Of a stretch of DNA of 64,000 nt, positions 26,420-34,872 are shown in pieces. This DNA comes from JAEXOD01 sp963663265 (GTDB lineage: Bacteria > Bacteroidota > Ignavibacteria > Ignavibacteriales > Melioribacteraceae): NCBI GenBank assembly GCA_963663265.2, contig CAXXXM010000001.1, positions 62,001-126,000 on the forward strand, in the 5' to 3' direction. Position 1 is the first letter of the stretch, and every line of letters starts with the position of its first letter. The position numbers and the translations under genes are program-made. The notes beneath the pieces were generated by a model, which saw only the letters and a program-made list of their open reading frames with translations, was not told the origin of the DNA and ran no database searches.

Positions 26420-27220
26420 ATGTCAACAAGAGCATTAAGATCAGCTGCTTCCGGAATGTATGCACAACAATTAAATATAGAAACTATTTCAAATAATATA
26501 GCAAACATAAATACAACCGGATTTAAGAAAAACAGAGCCGAGTTTAAGGACTTAATTTATCAAGAAGTTTCTGCAAACCCTCAGAATATTGATATTCAAG
26601 GCATAGTTGAAAATCCTAATTCAAAAGTAATAGTAGGAACCGGTGTCCGCCCTTCATCAACTGAAAAAGTTTTTAAGCAGGGGGACTTACAGGAAACAAA
26701 CCAACAATTAGACTTGGCTATATATGGCGAAGGGTTTTTCCAAATGCGTAAGACAGATGGAACATATGCCTATACAAGAGATGGATCGTTTAAGCGTTCA
26801 AAAGATGGCTCGATTGTAAACTCAACCGGATTGGTTTTGGAGCCGGGTTTTACAATCTCTGATGATACAACAGAAATTGCAATTTCGAGAGATGGTGTAA
26901 TATCAACAAAATCATTTTCTGGTGATACTGTTGAACTTGGTACTCTTGAATTAGCAAAGTTTGTTAATCCCGGCGGGCTAAAAGCTATCGGGGATAATAT
27001 GTATGTTGAGACAGAATATTCAGGGATACCGATTCTTGGAAATGCCGGTACGGATGGATTTGGTGAAACTCATCAAGGATTTTTAGAATCATCGAATGTT
27101 GATATTGTTGAAGAAATGATAAATATGATTACAGCACAGCGATCATATGAAATAAACTCAAAGACAGTTCAGACAGTTGAACAAATGATGTCAATTGCAA
27201 ACAATCTAAAACGGTCATAA
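26420..27220 (+). CDS. flgG: Flagellar distal rod protein FlgG
   Basis: FlgG forms the distal rod. The start MSTRALRSAASGMYAQQLNI and SNNIANINTTGFKKNRAEFK are typical, and the C-terminus HQGFLESSNVDIVEEMINMI plus TAQRSYEINSKTVQTVEQMM is nearly consensus. Length 266 matches the usual 260-262. It follows flgF after 9 bp and precedes flgA after 2 bp. Confidence 0.97.
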   Translation: MSTRALRSAASGMYAQQLNIETISNNIANINTTGFKKNRAEFKDLIYQEVSANPQNIDIQGIVENPNSKVIVGTGVRPSSTEKVFKQGDLQETNQQLDLAIYGEGFFQMRKTDGTYAYTRDGSFKRSKDGSIVNSTGLVLEPGFTISDDTTEIAISRDGVISTKSFSGDTVELGTLELAKFVNPGGLKAIGDNMYVETEYSGIPILGNAGTDGFGETHQGFLESSNVDIVEEMINMITAQRSYEINSKTVQTVEQMMSIANNLKRS

Positions 27221-27222
27221 AA

Positions 27223-27876
27223 ATGTTTAATTACATTCTTATATTATTAAGTATTCTTTCAGTAACGTTAAATGCTATATCGTTAGATGAGTATTTAAAA
27301 AAAGAATTATCTGAGTATTCAAGATTTGAATATGAAGCAATGGCTTTGCCTTCAGATATTCAGAAGTTAGATGATGAAAGAATAATTTATGATAATAACA
27401 GAAGTATGAAATTAAATGGCGGTTTTTTATATGTACCTATTGAGTTAAAAAAAGAGAATGGTCAATTATCAAAATCAACTATAACATTAAAAGTTAGACT
27501 TTACAAACATGTATTTGTGGCACTCAATTCAATTAAACGAGGAGATTTGATAAATGTTGCGGAGTTTGATTATCAAGAAAAAGAAGTGACCGGTATAAGA
27601 AGTTCAACCGATATTAATTTTAATAAAAAGTACAGAGCAAGAACAAACATAACAGAAAGTTCAATCTTGGAACTTGGCTTAATAGAAGAAAATCCAATAA
27701 TAAATATTGGTTCGGAAGTAAATGCATATAAGGTTGTGGGTAATGTTATGATCTCCTTTACTGCAAAAGCAAGGCAGGATGGAAAACTTGGGGAAAGTAT
27801 AAAAGTATTAAGAGAGGACAATAAAGTATTTAAAGCGGAAGTGCTCGATTCATTAAATGTAAAAATTATAGAGTAA
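27223..27876 (+). CDS. flgA: P-ring chaperone FlgA
   Basis: FlgA is the periplasmic chaperone for P-ring assembly. The 217 residues start with a signal peptide (MFNYILILLSILSVTLNAIS) and contain the SAF-domain pattern KRGDLINVAEFDYQEKEV and, further on, IINIGSEVNAYKVVGNVMIS and SIKVLREDNKVFKAEV. Overall identity in this family is low, but the location between flgG and flgH fits. Its presence together with flgH and flgI shows a Gram-negative basal body with an outer membrane. Confidence 0.85.
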   Translation: MFNYILILLSILSVTLNAISLDEYLKKELSEYSRFEYEAMALPSDIQKLDDERIIYDNNRSMKLNGGFLYVPIELKKENGQLSKSTITLKVRLYKHVFVALNSIKRGDLINVAEFDYQEKEVTGIRSSTDINFNKKYRARTNITESSILELGLIEENPIINIGSEVNAYKVVGNVMISFTAKARQDGKLGESIKVLREDNKVFKAEVLDSLNVKIIE

Positions 27877-27881
27877 AAACC

Positions 27882-28451
27882 ATGAAAAAGATTTATTTAA
27901 TATTAATTCTATTTTCGGTAAGCATATATTCACAAGAAATGCGAGAGAGTGCATACTCATCTTTGTTTTCGGATTACAAAGCAATAAGATTGGGGGATGC
28001 AGTTACAATTTTAGTTGTTGAATCATCTCAAGCATCAAATGAAGCACAGCTGACGGCAGGCAGAGAAAGTGATTTGGGATTTGGATTATCTGCAAACTCT
28101 GATGGAACATCAATGGGTAATATGGATGCGTCGGTTAGTTCCTCAAATAATTTTAAGGGAGGTGGAAGTTCATCAGCCGGTGGAGTTGTGAAAACAAAAA
28201 TGAGTGTTGTTATTGACTCGGTATTAAATAATGGAATGGTAAGAGTAAAAGGTTCAAGAAAAATAGTAATCAATGGTGAAGAACAAAATGTAACAATAAG
28301 AGGTTTTGTAAGAACTTCTGATATAAACTCATCAAACGCAGTATATTCATATAATATTTCGGAAGCTGAGATTACATTTGAAGGAAGTGGAATGATAGAT
28401 AGTAGTACAAGCCCCGGTTGGTTAACAAAAATCTTTCATTGGTTATTTTAG
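27882..28451 (+). CDS. flgH: Flagellar L-ring protein FlgH without lipobox cysteine
   Basis: FlgH forms the L-ring in the outer membrane. Family blocks are present: SLFSDYKAIRLGDAVTILVV, KTKMSVVIDSVLNNGMVRVK, GEEQNVTIRGFVRTSDI and the C-terminal GMIDSSTSPGWLTKIFHWLF. FlgH is normally a lipoprotein with a Cys after the signal peptide. Here the N-terminus (MKKIYLILILFSVSIYSQEM) has no Cys and none occurs anywhere in the 189 residues, so it should be processed by ordinary signal peptidase and held by protein contacts. It is followed by flgI. Confidence 0.94.
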   Translation: MKKIYLILILFSVSIYSQEMRESAYSSLFSDYKAIRLGDAVTILVVESSQASNEAQLTAGRESDLGFGLSANSDGTSMGNMDASVSSSNNFKGGGSSSAGGVVKTKMSVVIDSVLNNGMVRVKGSRKIVINGEEQNVTIRGFVRTSDINSSNAVYSYNISEAEITFEGSGMIDSSTSPGWLTKIFHWLF

Positions 28452-28459
28452 GTGTTAAA

Positions 28460-29548
28460 ATGAAACTTAAAACATTATTAATAGTTATTTTTATTTCTAC
28501 AAATATCTTTGGACAGCGTATTAAAGATATTGCGTATTTTAAGGGGATAACTTCTGAGCAGTTAATAGGCTACGGGTTAGTAGTAGGTTTAGCCGGTACA
28601 GGGGATAGTTATCGTTCAACCTTTACGGTTCAATCTGTAACGAGTATGTTGAAAAGATTTGGAATAACAGTACCAGAAACAAACCTTAGAACAAGGAACG
28701 TTTGTGCCGTAATGGTTACCGCAACATTAGCAAACACATTAAAACAAGGTGCAGACTTTGATATAACAGTATCGTCAATGGGGGATGCTACAAGTTTGAT
28801 GGGAGGAACGTTATTATTAACTCCTCTTTCAGCAAAAGATGGGAAGTTATATGGTTTTGGGCAAGGACCAATTTCGATTGGTGGATATGATATTAATACA
28901 GGAAGTGGAGGGCGAGTAGCAAAAAATCATTCACTTGCCGGAAGAATTCCAAGTGGAGGAACGCTTGAAAATGGATTGCCGGGTGGAGAATTAACAGCCG
29001 AACAAATTAGTATAGTACTTAAAGAACCGGATTTTTCTACTGCAAATAATATAGCAAATGCAGTAAATTCAAAATATGGAGATAGTACAGCTACGGCATT
29101 AGGTTCAACAGAAATTAAAATAACAGTTCCGGAAGCTGAAAGAAAAAATTTAACTAATTTTTTAGCAACAGTTGAAGTTTTGGAAGCACAAAAAGATGCA
29201 GTTGCAAAAGTAGTTCTTAATGAAAAGACAGGTACTATTGTGAGTGGTTCAAATGTAAAAATATTACCTGCAACAATATCACACGGCAGCTTGAATATTA
29301 CTATTAAATCTATGCCAATTATCTCTCAGCCGAATGCATTTTCACAAGGACAAACGCAAGTTTTTAATAATTTAGTACCACAGGTTGAGCAAGATAATAC
29401 AAATGCAGTTTCCATTACCGGAGCAAGTAACGTTCAAGAAGTTGCAGCCGCATTAAATACATTAAATGTATCCCCACGCGATATTATAGCTATTTTCCAG
29501 GCATTAAAAGAAGCTGGGGCATTATCAGCAGAATTGGTGGTAATATAA
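28460..29548 (+). CDS. flgI: Flagellar P-ring protein FlgI
   Basis: FlgI forms the P-ring around the rod. The ATG at 28460 is chosen rather than one at 28418, because it begins a good signal peptide (MKLKTLLIVIFISTNIFGQ) and the upstream start lies inside flgH. The mature part opens with RIKDIAYFKGITSEQLIGYG and LVVGLAGTGDSYRSTFT, both family hallmarks; DFDITVSSMGDATSLMGGTL and the C-terminal DIIAIFQALKEAGALSAELV also fit. Length 362 is typical. Confidence 0.97.
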   Translation: MKLKTLLIVIFISTNIFGQRIKDIAYFKGITSEQLIGYGLVVGLAGTGDSYRSTFTVQSVTSMLKRFGITVPETNLRTRNVCAVMVTATLANTLKQGADFDITVSSMGDATSLMGGTLLLTPLSAKDGKLYGFGQGPISIGGYDINTGSGGRVAKNHSLAGRIPSGGTLENGLPGGELTAEQISIVLKEPDFSTANNIANAVNSKYGDSTATALGSTEIKITVPEAERKNLTNFLATVEVLEAQKDAVAKVVLNEKTGTIVSGSNVKILPATISHGSLNITIKSMPIISQPNAFSQGQTQVFNNLVPQVEQDNTNAVSITGASNVQEVAAALNTLNVSPRDIIAIFQALKEAGALSAELVVI

Positions 29549-29549
29549 C

Positions 29550-30365
29550 ATGGAAGATATTAAATTAAAAGTAACGGACTTGGCTAAGCATATTTCGGAA
29601 ACTCCAAACGTACAGGGGAGGTATTCTGAACAAGATAAAACGAAGTTAGCCAAAGCTTCTAAAGAGTTTGAAACTTTACTTACTTCAATGATGCTTAAAA
29701 GCATGACCCAGAATACCGAAGGAATTTTTGGGAAAGAAGGAGAAGGTTTTGGAAATGATATGATGGGAATGCTTTTTGAGAATGAGCTTGCCGGTATGAT
29801 TACTCAGTCTCGTGGTTTAGGTATTGCGGAAATGTTATATCAAAAAATGACCGGTGAAAAACTTGATATAAAAATTCCTATAAAACAAAGTGAAGTTCCG
29901 TTAAATATAGATAACAACTTAAATAATGTAAGTTCGGTAAAACCAAGCAATAGTGCATTAAATAGATTGAGTGTATTTGATGAGTATATTAATGAAGCAT
30001 CAGAACATTTTGGAGTTCCAACAAGTATTATTAAATCGGTCATTTTAACAGAATCTGCTGCTAATCCTAATGCAATTTCAAAATGTAAGGCAAAGGGCTT
30101 AATGCAATTAATGGATGGAACTGCAAAAGATATGGGAGTAAAAAATGTTTGGGATGCAAAAGAAAATATTTTTGGTGGAACCAAATATCTTTCTCAGATG
30201 CTTCAACAATATGATGGTGATTTGAAGCTGGCTTTGGCTGCATATAATGCCGGACCGGCAAATGTTAATAAATATAATGGAGTTCCTCCGTTTGACGAAA
30301 CACAGAATTATGTAAAAAGAGTATTTGGATATTTAAAAAATTGGGAAGTAAACGATGCAAGTTAA
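29550..30365 (+). CDS. flgJ: FlgJ rod-capping domain fused to a lytic transglycosylase (SLT) domain
   Basis: FlgJ caps the rod and opens the peptidoglycan. Residues 25-105 are the rod-binding domain (KEFETLLTSMMLKSMTQNTE, then ENELAGMITQSRGLGIAEML). Residues 145-265 are a family 1 lytic transglycosylase: catalytic Glu168 in ILTESAANPNAIS, then KGLMQLMDGTA and ALAAYNAGPANVNKY. In Salmonella the second domain is an unrelated GH73 glucosaminidase, so the same job is done by a different enzyme. The stop overlaps flgN by 11 bp. Confidence 0.94.
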   Translation: MEDIKLKVTDLAKHISETPNVQGRYSEQDKTKLAKASKEFETLLTSMMLKSMTQNTEGIFGKEGEGFGNDMMGMLFENELAGMITQSRGLGIAEMLYQKMTGEKLDIKIPIKQSEVPLNIDNNLNNVSSVKPSNSALNRLSVFDEYINEASEHFGVPTSIIKSVILTESAANPNAISKCKAKGLMQLMDGTAKDMGVKNVWDAKENIFGGTKYLSQMLQQYDGDLKLALAAYNAGPANVNKYNGVPPFDETQNYVKRVFGYLKNWEVNDAS

Positions 30366-30810
30366 AGAATTACTAATTGTTCTCGATAATTTAAAGAGTA
30401 ATTTAGAAAAATTACTTGAAAACGCTGAAAAAAAGCAGAAGGCATTAGTGTCTATGAATAATCAAATGCTTACAGAAGTAATTCAGGAAGAAGAAAAACT
30501 AATTGTTGCAATAAAAAATATTGAACAGCGTCGTTTGAAAGTTATTTCTGAATATCATTCTTCAACAAACATGGAACCTAATAGTTTTAAACTTGAAGAG
30601 TTTGTTAAAAAATTTAAGAATAATCTTACTGAAAAAGAGATTAAGTTGATAAAAGGTTACGCAAAAATAATAAAAACTATATCAAAAGAAACATTAAAGT
30701 ATAATGAACAAAATACGTTTTTAATAAATAACTCGAGAAAGTTTGTCGATTCACTAATGAAAATTATTTATCCTGATAAAAGTAAATCACTATTGGATAA
30801 AAAGGTGTAA
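30355..30810 (+). CDS. flgN: Flagellar chaperone FlgN
   Basis: FlgN is the export chaperone for FlgK and FlgL. The 151-residue protein is almost wholly alpha-helical with heptad-like spacing, starting MQVKELLIVLDNLKSNLEKL and then LLENAEKKQKALVSMNNQML, as in the FlgN family. Primary sequence is poorly conserved in the family, but the position immediately upstream of flgK and flgL, and the overlap with flgJ, support the call. Confidence 0.82.
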   Translation: MQVKELLIVLDNLKSNLEKLLENAEKKQKALVSMNNQMLTEVIQEEEKLIVAIKNIEQRRLKVISEYHSSTNMEPNSFKLEEFVKKFKNNLTEKEIKLIKGYAKIIKTISKETLKYNEQNTFLINNSRKFVDSLMKIIYPDKSKSLLDKKV

Positions 30811-30812
30811 TT

Positions 30813-32171
30813 ATGGCAGTAAATACATTATTAGATATGACTGCCAGAAGCTTGGCGGTTTACCAAAAAGTACTTGGTGTAACTTCAAATAATATTGCAA
30901 ATGCAAATAACGAGGATTACACTCGTCAAAGAGTAGTGTTAAGTGCAGAAGCACCGCAAACATTTGGTAATATACAGATAGGAATGGGTGTTAAGTTAGA
31001 AACCATTCAGCGTATGAAGAACCAAACACTCGATAATCAAATAATCAAAAGTCAAAGCAGTTTAAAGTTTTCTGAAAAGCAATCAAAAATTGTTAGTCAG
31101 GTTGAATCTCTATTTTCCGAGCCCTCAGATTTAGGGTTATCTAATTTACTTAATGCTTTTTATAATTCATTTGAAAAGCTGAGTGCGAGTCCAACTTCTG
31201 TTCCGTTAAGAACAAATGTTATACAAAGTGCCCAAAATTTATCAGTAAAAGCACAAAGTATTTATGAAGGCTTGGATGAAATGAAACTTGATCTTGCCAA
31301 AGAGTCTGAAAACACAGTAACTGAAATTAACAATTACTTAACACAAATAAATACACTTAACAAACAGATATATGAATCATCAATTATGGGCAATTCTGCC
31401 AATGATTTGCTTGATAAAAGAGATCGTGCACTTGAAGATTTAAGTGGTTTGGTTAATATATCCGTTGTAAATGACGAAAACAATGTAGCAAATGTATCTA
31501 TTGGCGGAGTTTATGCGGTTGGCAGGTTAAGTAAAATTGAACTTGAGTCTATTCATGAAAATGGCAAATTGCAATTAAAAACTTTAGATGGTGCAACAAC
31601 TTTAAGCATTAATGGCGGCGAGTTGTACAGTATCTATAAGTCGTTTAATCAAGACCTGAAGTCATATCAATCCCAATTAGATTCGGTTTTAGGGAACTTA
31701 TATACAGAAGTAAACAATTTACATTCAACCGGGTATTCATTAACCGACCCGCCGGAGACAGGAATAAATTTTTTCAGTAAATATGAAAATGGCCATTTAC
31801 AAATAAATAAAGATTTATTGAGTGATGTAAATTTAATAGCTGCAAGTAGTGATGGAACGACAGGTGATAATCAGATTGCAAAAGCGATTGCGAATATCCA
31901 ATCTAAAAAAATGTCAAATGGATTGACTATCTCTGATTCTTACTCAAATTTGGTAAGTACAATTGGTTATGAGAAAGTTTTGCAAGACCAAAATGCTGAA
32001 TCGTTTGATTTGGTTATTTCGCAATTGCAAGAACAAAAATCGAATTACTCAGGAGTTTCATTAGATGAAGAGTTGACAGATGTTCTTAAGTTTCAAAAAT
32101 CATATAATGCAACTGCCAAAATTATTTCAATAGCAGATGAAATGTTACAAACTTTAATTAACATGGTGTAA
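30813..32171 (+). CDS. flgK: Hook-filament junction protein FlgK (HAP1)
   Basis: FlgK joins hook and filament. The N-terminal signature TARSLAVYQKVLGVTSNNIA followed by NANNEDYTRQRVVL is clear, and the C-terminus (LDEELTDVLKFQKSYNATAK, IISIADEMLQTLINMV) is diagnostic. The 452-residue length is near the family lower-middle range. It follows flgN after 2 bp and precedes flgL after 1 bp. Confidence 0.96.
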   Translation: MAVNTLLDMTARSLAVYQKVLGVTSNNIANANNEDYTRQRVVLSAEAPQTFGNIQIGMGVKLETIQRMKNQTLDNQIIKSQSSLKFSEKQSKIVSQVESLFSEPSDLGLSNLLNAFYNSFEKLSASPTSVPLRTNVIQSAQNLSVKAQSIYEGLDEMKLDLAKESENTVTEINNYLTQINTLNKQIYESSIMGNSANDLLDKRDRALEDLSGLVNISVVNDENNVANVSIGGVYAVGRLSKIELESIHENGKLQLKTLDGATTLSINGGELYSIYKSFNQDLKSYQSQLDSVLGNLYTEVNNLHSTGYSLTDPPETGINFFSKYENGHLQINKDLLSDVNLIAASSDGTTGDNQIAKAIANIQSKKMSNGLTISDSYSNLVSTIGYEKVLQDQNAESFDLVISQLQEQKSNYSGVSLDEELTDVLKFQKSYNATAKIISIADEMLQTLINMV

Positions 32172-32172
32172 A

Positions 32173-33423
32173 ATGATACGTATTTCGGATAGGAATATTC
32201 AAGCTTCGTATATGAGCTCGTTAGCTAGTTCAAAAGCTGATTTAGCTACAATACAAAAACAGATGGTAACAAAAAGTAAAATCAATGTGCCATCAGATTC
32301 ACCATTGGCAGCTTCAAGAATAATACGAATGAGTTCGCAGATAGGGAATTTAGATACTTATTATAAAAATATTGATTCTGGTGTAGCTTATATTGATAAC
32401 AGCTCTCTTGCATTAGAGGGAATTAATGATGAAATGCAATATGTTTTGGCAGAAATTACAGACCTAACTGACGCTACGGTAAGTGATAACTTGGGGACTT
32501 ATTCCGATAAGATAAAAGCCTCGTTGGGGACCATAATTGATTTAGCCAATACATCATATGATGGGCAGTTTTTGCTGGGTGGTTCAGATGTTACGACAAC
32601 ACCCTATGGATATAATAGCTTGGGTACTTTTGTTGAATATAAATCTACTAATTTAGATGCTGAAAACAAAATAAAAATATCTAATTATACTGAGCAGAAA
32701 ATAAATATGAATGGTAAAGAAATTTTTGCTCCAGTTATAAAACAAAAAGGGAATTTTGATGTTGCAGCAGCCGTGGGCTCAAGTGAAACAACAAGTCAAA
32801 CGGTATATAATGCGGATGGGTTGGTATATACTGTAAATTCAACATATACAAAAACAGCAGCAAATACATATACTTATGATTATGAAGTTGTTGACCCTGA
32901 TTCAAATGTAGTAAGTACTCATAGTTCGACATTAGTATTTAATGGAACAACAGGAGAGTTGGAAACAATTGATGGGGCAGAACCAAAAGACTATTATGAA
33001 TCAGACGAAACAAATAAATTAAATTTTATTATTGATATTAAGTCGTTTACAGAAACATCTAACTCTTCAAATATTAGTTCTACAATATCACAAAAGGGGG
33101 ATGTTTTTAATACATTATCGGCTATTGCGGAAAAATTGGCTAACGGAGAGTATCCAAGTCAAGAACAAATTGATGTGTTAAATGATTTTCAAAAGAATTT
33201 AATAAATAAAATATCAGAACTTGGAAGTTTCAGAAATCGTTTGACAGATACGCAAGAGTTAAATCAAAATCAAAGTTTAACCCTGCAGGAATTAGTTTCA
33301 AAAGAAAAAGATGTTGATGTTGCCCAGCTTATTATTGATTTACAAGAGAAACAATATAATTTAGATTTAACGTACAAAATTTCGGCAACACTTTTACCAA
33401 AATCATTGTTAGATTATATATAA
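32173..33423 (+). CDS. flgL: Hook-filament junction protein FlgL (HAP3) with an inserted FlgE-like domain
   Basis: FlgL is the second junction protein. The flagellin-like N-terminus (MIRISDRNIQASYMSSLASS, then KINVPSDSPLAASRIIRMSS) and C-terminal helix (ELVSKEKDVDVAQLIIDLQE) are typical. At 416 residues it exceeds the usual 300. The extra length lies at about residues 205-300, where the sequence (TVYNADGLVYTVNSTYTKTA, then LVFNGTTGELETIDGAEP) aligns with residues 209-305 of FlgE in this window (TIYDNNGNAYTMHITYRKTA, LVFDAAGALSTIDGAAP). It ends the operon; no terminator was seen after it. Confidence 0.93.
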   Translation: MIRISDRNIQASYMSSLASSKADLATIQKQMVTKSKINVPSDSPLAASRIIRMSSQIGNLDTYYKNIDSGVAYIDNSSLALEGINDEMQYVLAEITDLTDATVSDNLGTYSDKIKASLGTIIDLANTSYDGQFLLGGSDVTTTPYGYNSLGTFVEYKSTNLDAENKIKISNYTEQKINMNGKEIFAPVIKQKGNFDVAAAVGSSETTSQTVYNADGLVYTVNSTYTKTAANTYTYDYEVVDPDSNVVSTHSSTLVFNGTTGELETIDGAEPKDYYESDETNKLNFIIDIKSFTETSNSSNISSTISQKGDVFNTLSAIAEKLANGEYPSQEQIDVLNDFQKNLINKISELGSFRNRLTDTQELNQNQSLTLQELVSKEKDVDVAQLIIDLQEKQYNLDLTYKISATLLPKSLLDYI

Positions 33424-33520
33424 TTTAGTATATTAAATAAATTTTTATAAATAAATATTAAAAATTATTTAATTTTAGGTTAAAAAAAAGATATATTAAC
33501 TAATTTAATTTTAGATAAAT

Positions 33521-33904
33521 ATGAAGATAGTTACAAAGCAGTATGGTGTTTTAGAATTTAATGAAGATATAGTAATTGAATTCAAAGATGGAATTTTTGG
33601 TTTTGAAGAATACCACAAATACATTTTAATAACGGAAGAAGATGGTTTGTTTTATTGGCTTACAAATGTAGAAGAACCGGAAATTATGTTCCCATTGTTT
33701 GCCATAAGGATGCTTGAAGATAACTACCCCCAACAGGAAGGTTATGAAGCCTTTGGTATTGTGAGAATGGATAAAAATCCAGCAAATATAACTATAAACA
33801 TGAAAGCACCGGTTTATATTAGCCAAAATGAAAAAGCAGGGTTCCAAAAGATATTGGAAAACGAAAAATATTTAATTGATTATAAGCTATTTGTAGAAAA
33901 GTAA
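33521..33904 (+). CDS. fliW: Flagellar assembly factor FliW
   Basis: FliW binds CsrA and flagellin; free flagellin titrates FliW and releases CsrA, which blocks flagellin translation. The 127 residues carry the family landmarks FGFEEYHKYILI, LFYWLTNVEEPEIMFPLFAI and ITINMKAPVYIS. csrA starts 3 bp after its stop, the classical partner arrangement. The 97 bp before it are very AT-rich with no promoter I can name. A second fliW is on the minus strand at 49322. Confidence 0.94.
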   Translation: MKIVTKQYGVLEFNEDIVIEFKDGIFGFEEYHKYILITEEDGLFYWLTNVEEPEIMFPLFAIRMLEDNYPQQEGYEAFGIVRMDKNPANITINMKAPVYISQNEKAGFQKILENEKYLIDYKLFVEK

Positions 33905-33907
33905 ATT

Positions 33908-34150
33908 ATGCTTGTTTTAACACGAAAAGTAAATGAGAAAATACGAATTGGGTCTAATATTATTTTGAATATTATATCTATAGCGGACAATCAGGTTAAA
34001 ATTGGGATAGAAGCCCCCAATGAGATAAAGATTTATCGCGAAGAAATATATGAAAAAGTAAAAGCGTTTGCTGTAGAAGCATCTAAAATGAGTATTGAAA
34101 AACCCGAATTGGATATTAAGCAGTTGTCTGTTAATAAACTAAATAAGTAG
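33908..34150 (+). CDS. csrA: Carbon storage/flagellin translation regulator CsrA
   Basis: CsrA is a small dimeric RNA-binding repressor. The 80 residues begin MLVLTRKVNEKIRIGSNIIL, the RNA-contact strand, and keep Arg44 (APNEIKIYREEIYEKV), which is critical for RNA binding. The C-terminal tail after residue 60 is longer than in E. coli CsrA (61 residues), as in FliW-dependent CsrA proteins where the extension carries the FliW contact. It is coupled to fliW and leads into the sensory and motor genes. Confidence 0.97.
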   Translation: MLVLTRKVNEKIRIGSNIILNIISIADNQVKIGIEAPNEIKIYREEIYEKVKAFAVEASKMSIEKPELDIKQLSVNKLNK

Positions 34151-34155
34151 GGATT

Positions 34156-34869
34156 GTGGAAAAAAAGAAAATTAAGGTTTTAATTGTAGATGACTCCGAT
34201 GTAATATTAGCATCGCTGCGTAATTTTTTTGAAGATTATGATTTTGAAGTATTAACCTGTATTGATGGTTTACAGGGTATACAACAAACATCTGAATTTA
34301 AACCTGATATTATTTTTTTAGATCTTATGATGCCGAATTTTGATGGTATCAAAATGCTTCAAGTAAAAAAAGTATTAAAAGAAATCAAAGATATTCCGGT
34401 TATTGTAATTAGTGCAAATACCGCAAAAAGCAATGTTTTAGCAGCTATTGAAGCTGGTGCCGATAGAGTAATATCTAAGCCGATTAAAGATGATGCAATA
34501 ATAAAAAATATGAACGAGCTGCTTGGAGCGGACTTGTTTAAAGCGAGTAAAAAAACAGTAGGTGAATTTGATGCAAAAGAAGTTCAAAATCACTTGCGTA
34601 AATTTTTTATTGATTCATTTCCTGCCAAAAAGCAAATGTTGACTGAAGCTTTGATGAAGAAAAATCAGTCATTATTAAAAATGATTATTCACGAAATAAA
34701 GGGAGCCGGTGGAACAATTGGTTATCCTATACTAACAGAAATAAGTGCAGAAATTATGGATAAAAATTTGGATAATCCAAATGACTGGATGTTAGTAGAA
34801 CTAAAAGTGGGGCAAATTTTTCAAAAAGTAGAGCAAATAAAAAAAGATATTAAAACAAAAAATACATAA
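34156..34869 (+). CDS. Response regulator receiver fused to an HPt domain
   Basis: The GTG start at 34156 gives a 237-residue protein. Residues 6-125 form a REC domain (VLIVDDSD, phospho-acceptor Asp56 in IIFLDLMMP, Lys near residue 107 in ISKP). Residues 140-235 look like an HPt four-helix bundle with His179 in MIIHEIKGAGGTIG. Such a protein can pass phosphate from an internal Asp to a His, or accept it from elsewhere. No DNA-binding or enzymatic output is present. It lies between csrA and motA. Confidence 0.85.
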   Translation: MEKKKIKVLIVDDSDVILASLRNFFEDYDFEVLTCIDGLQGIQQTSEFKPDIIFLDLMMPNFDGIKMLQVKKVLKEIKDIPVIVISANTAKSNVLAAIEAGADRVISKPIKDDAIIKNMNELLGADLFKASKKTVGEFDAKEVQNHLRKFFIDSFPAKKQMLTEALMKKNQSLLKMIIHEIKGAGGTIGYPILTEISAEIMDKNLDNPNDWMLVELKVGQIFQKVEQIKKDIKTKNT

Positions 34870-34872
34870 CTT

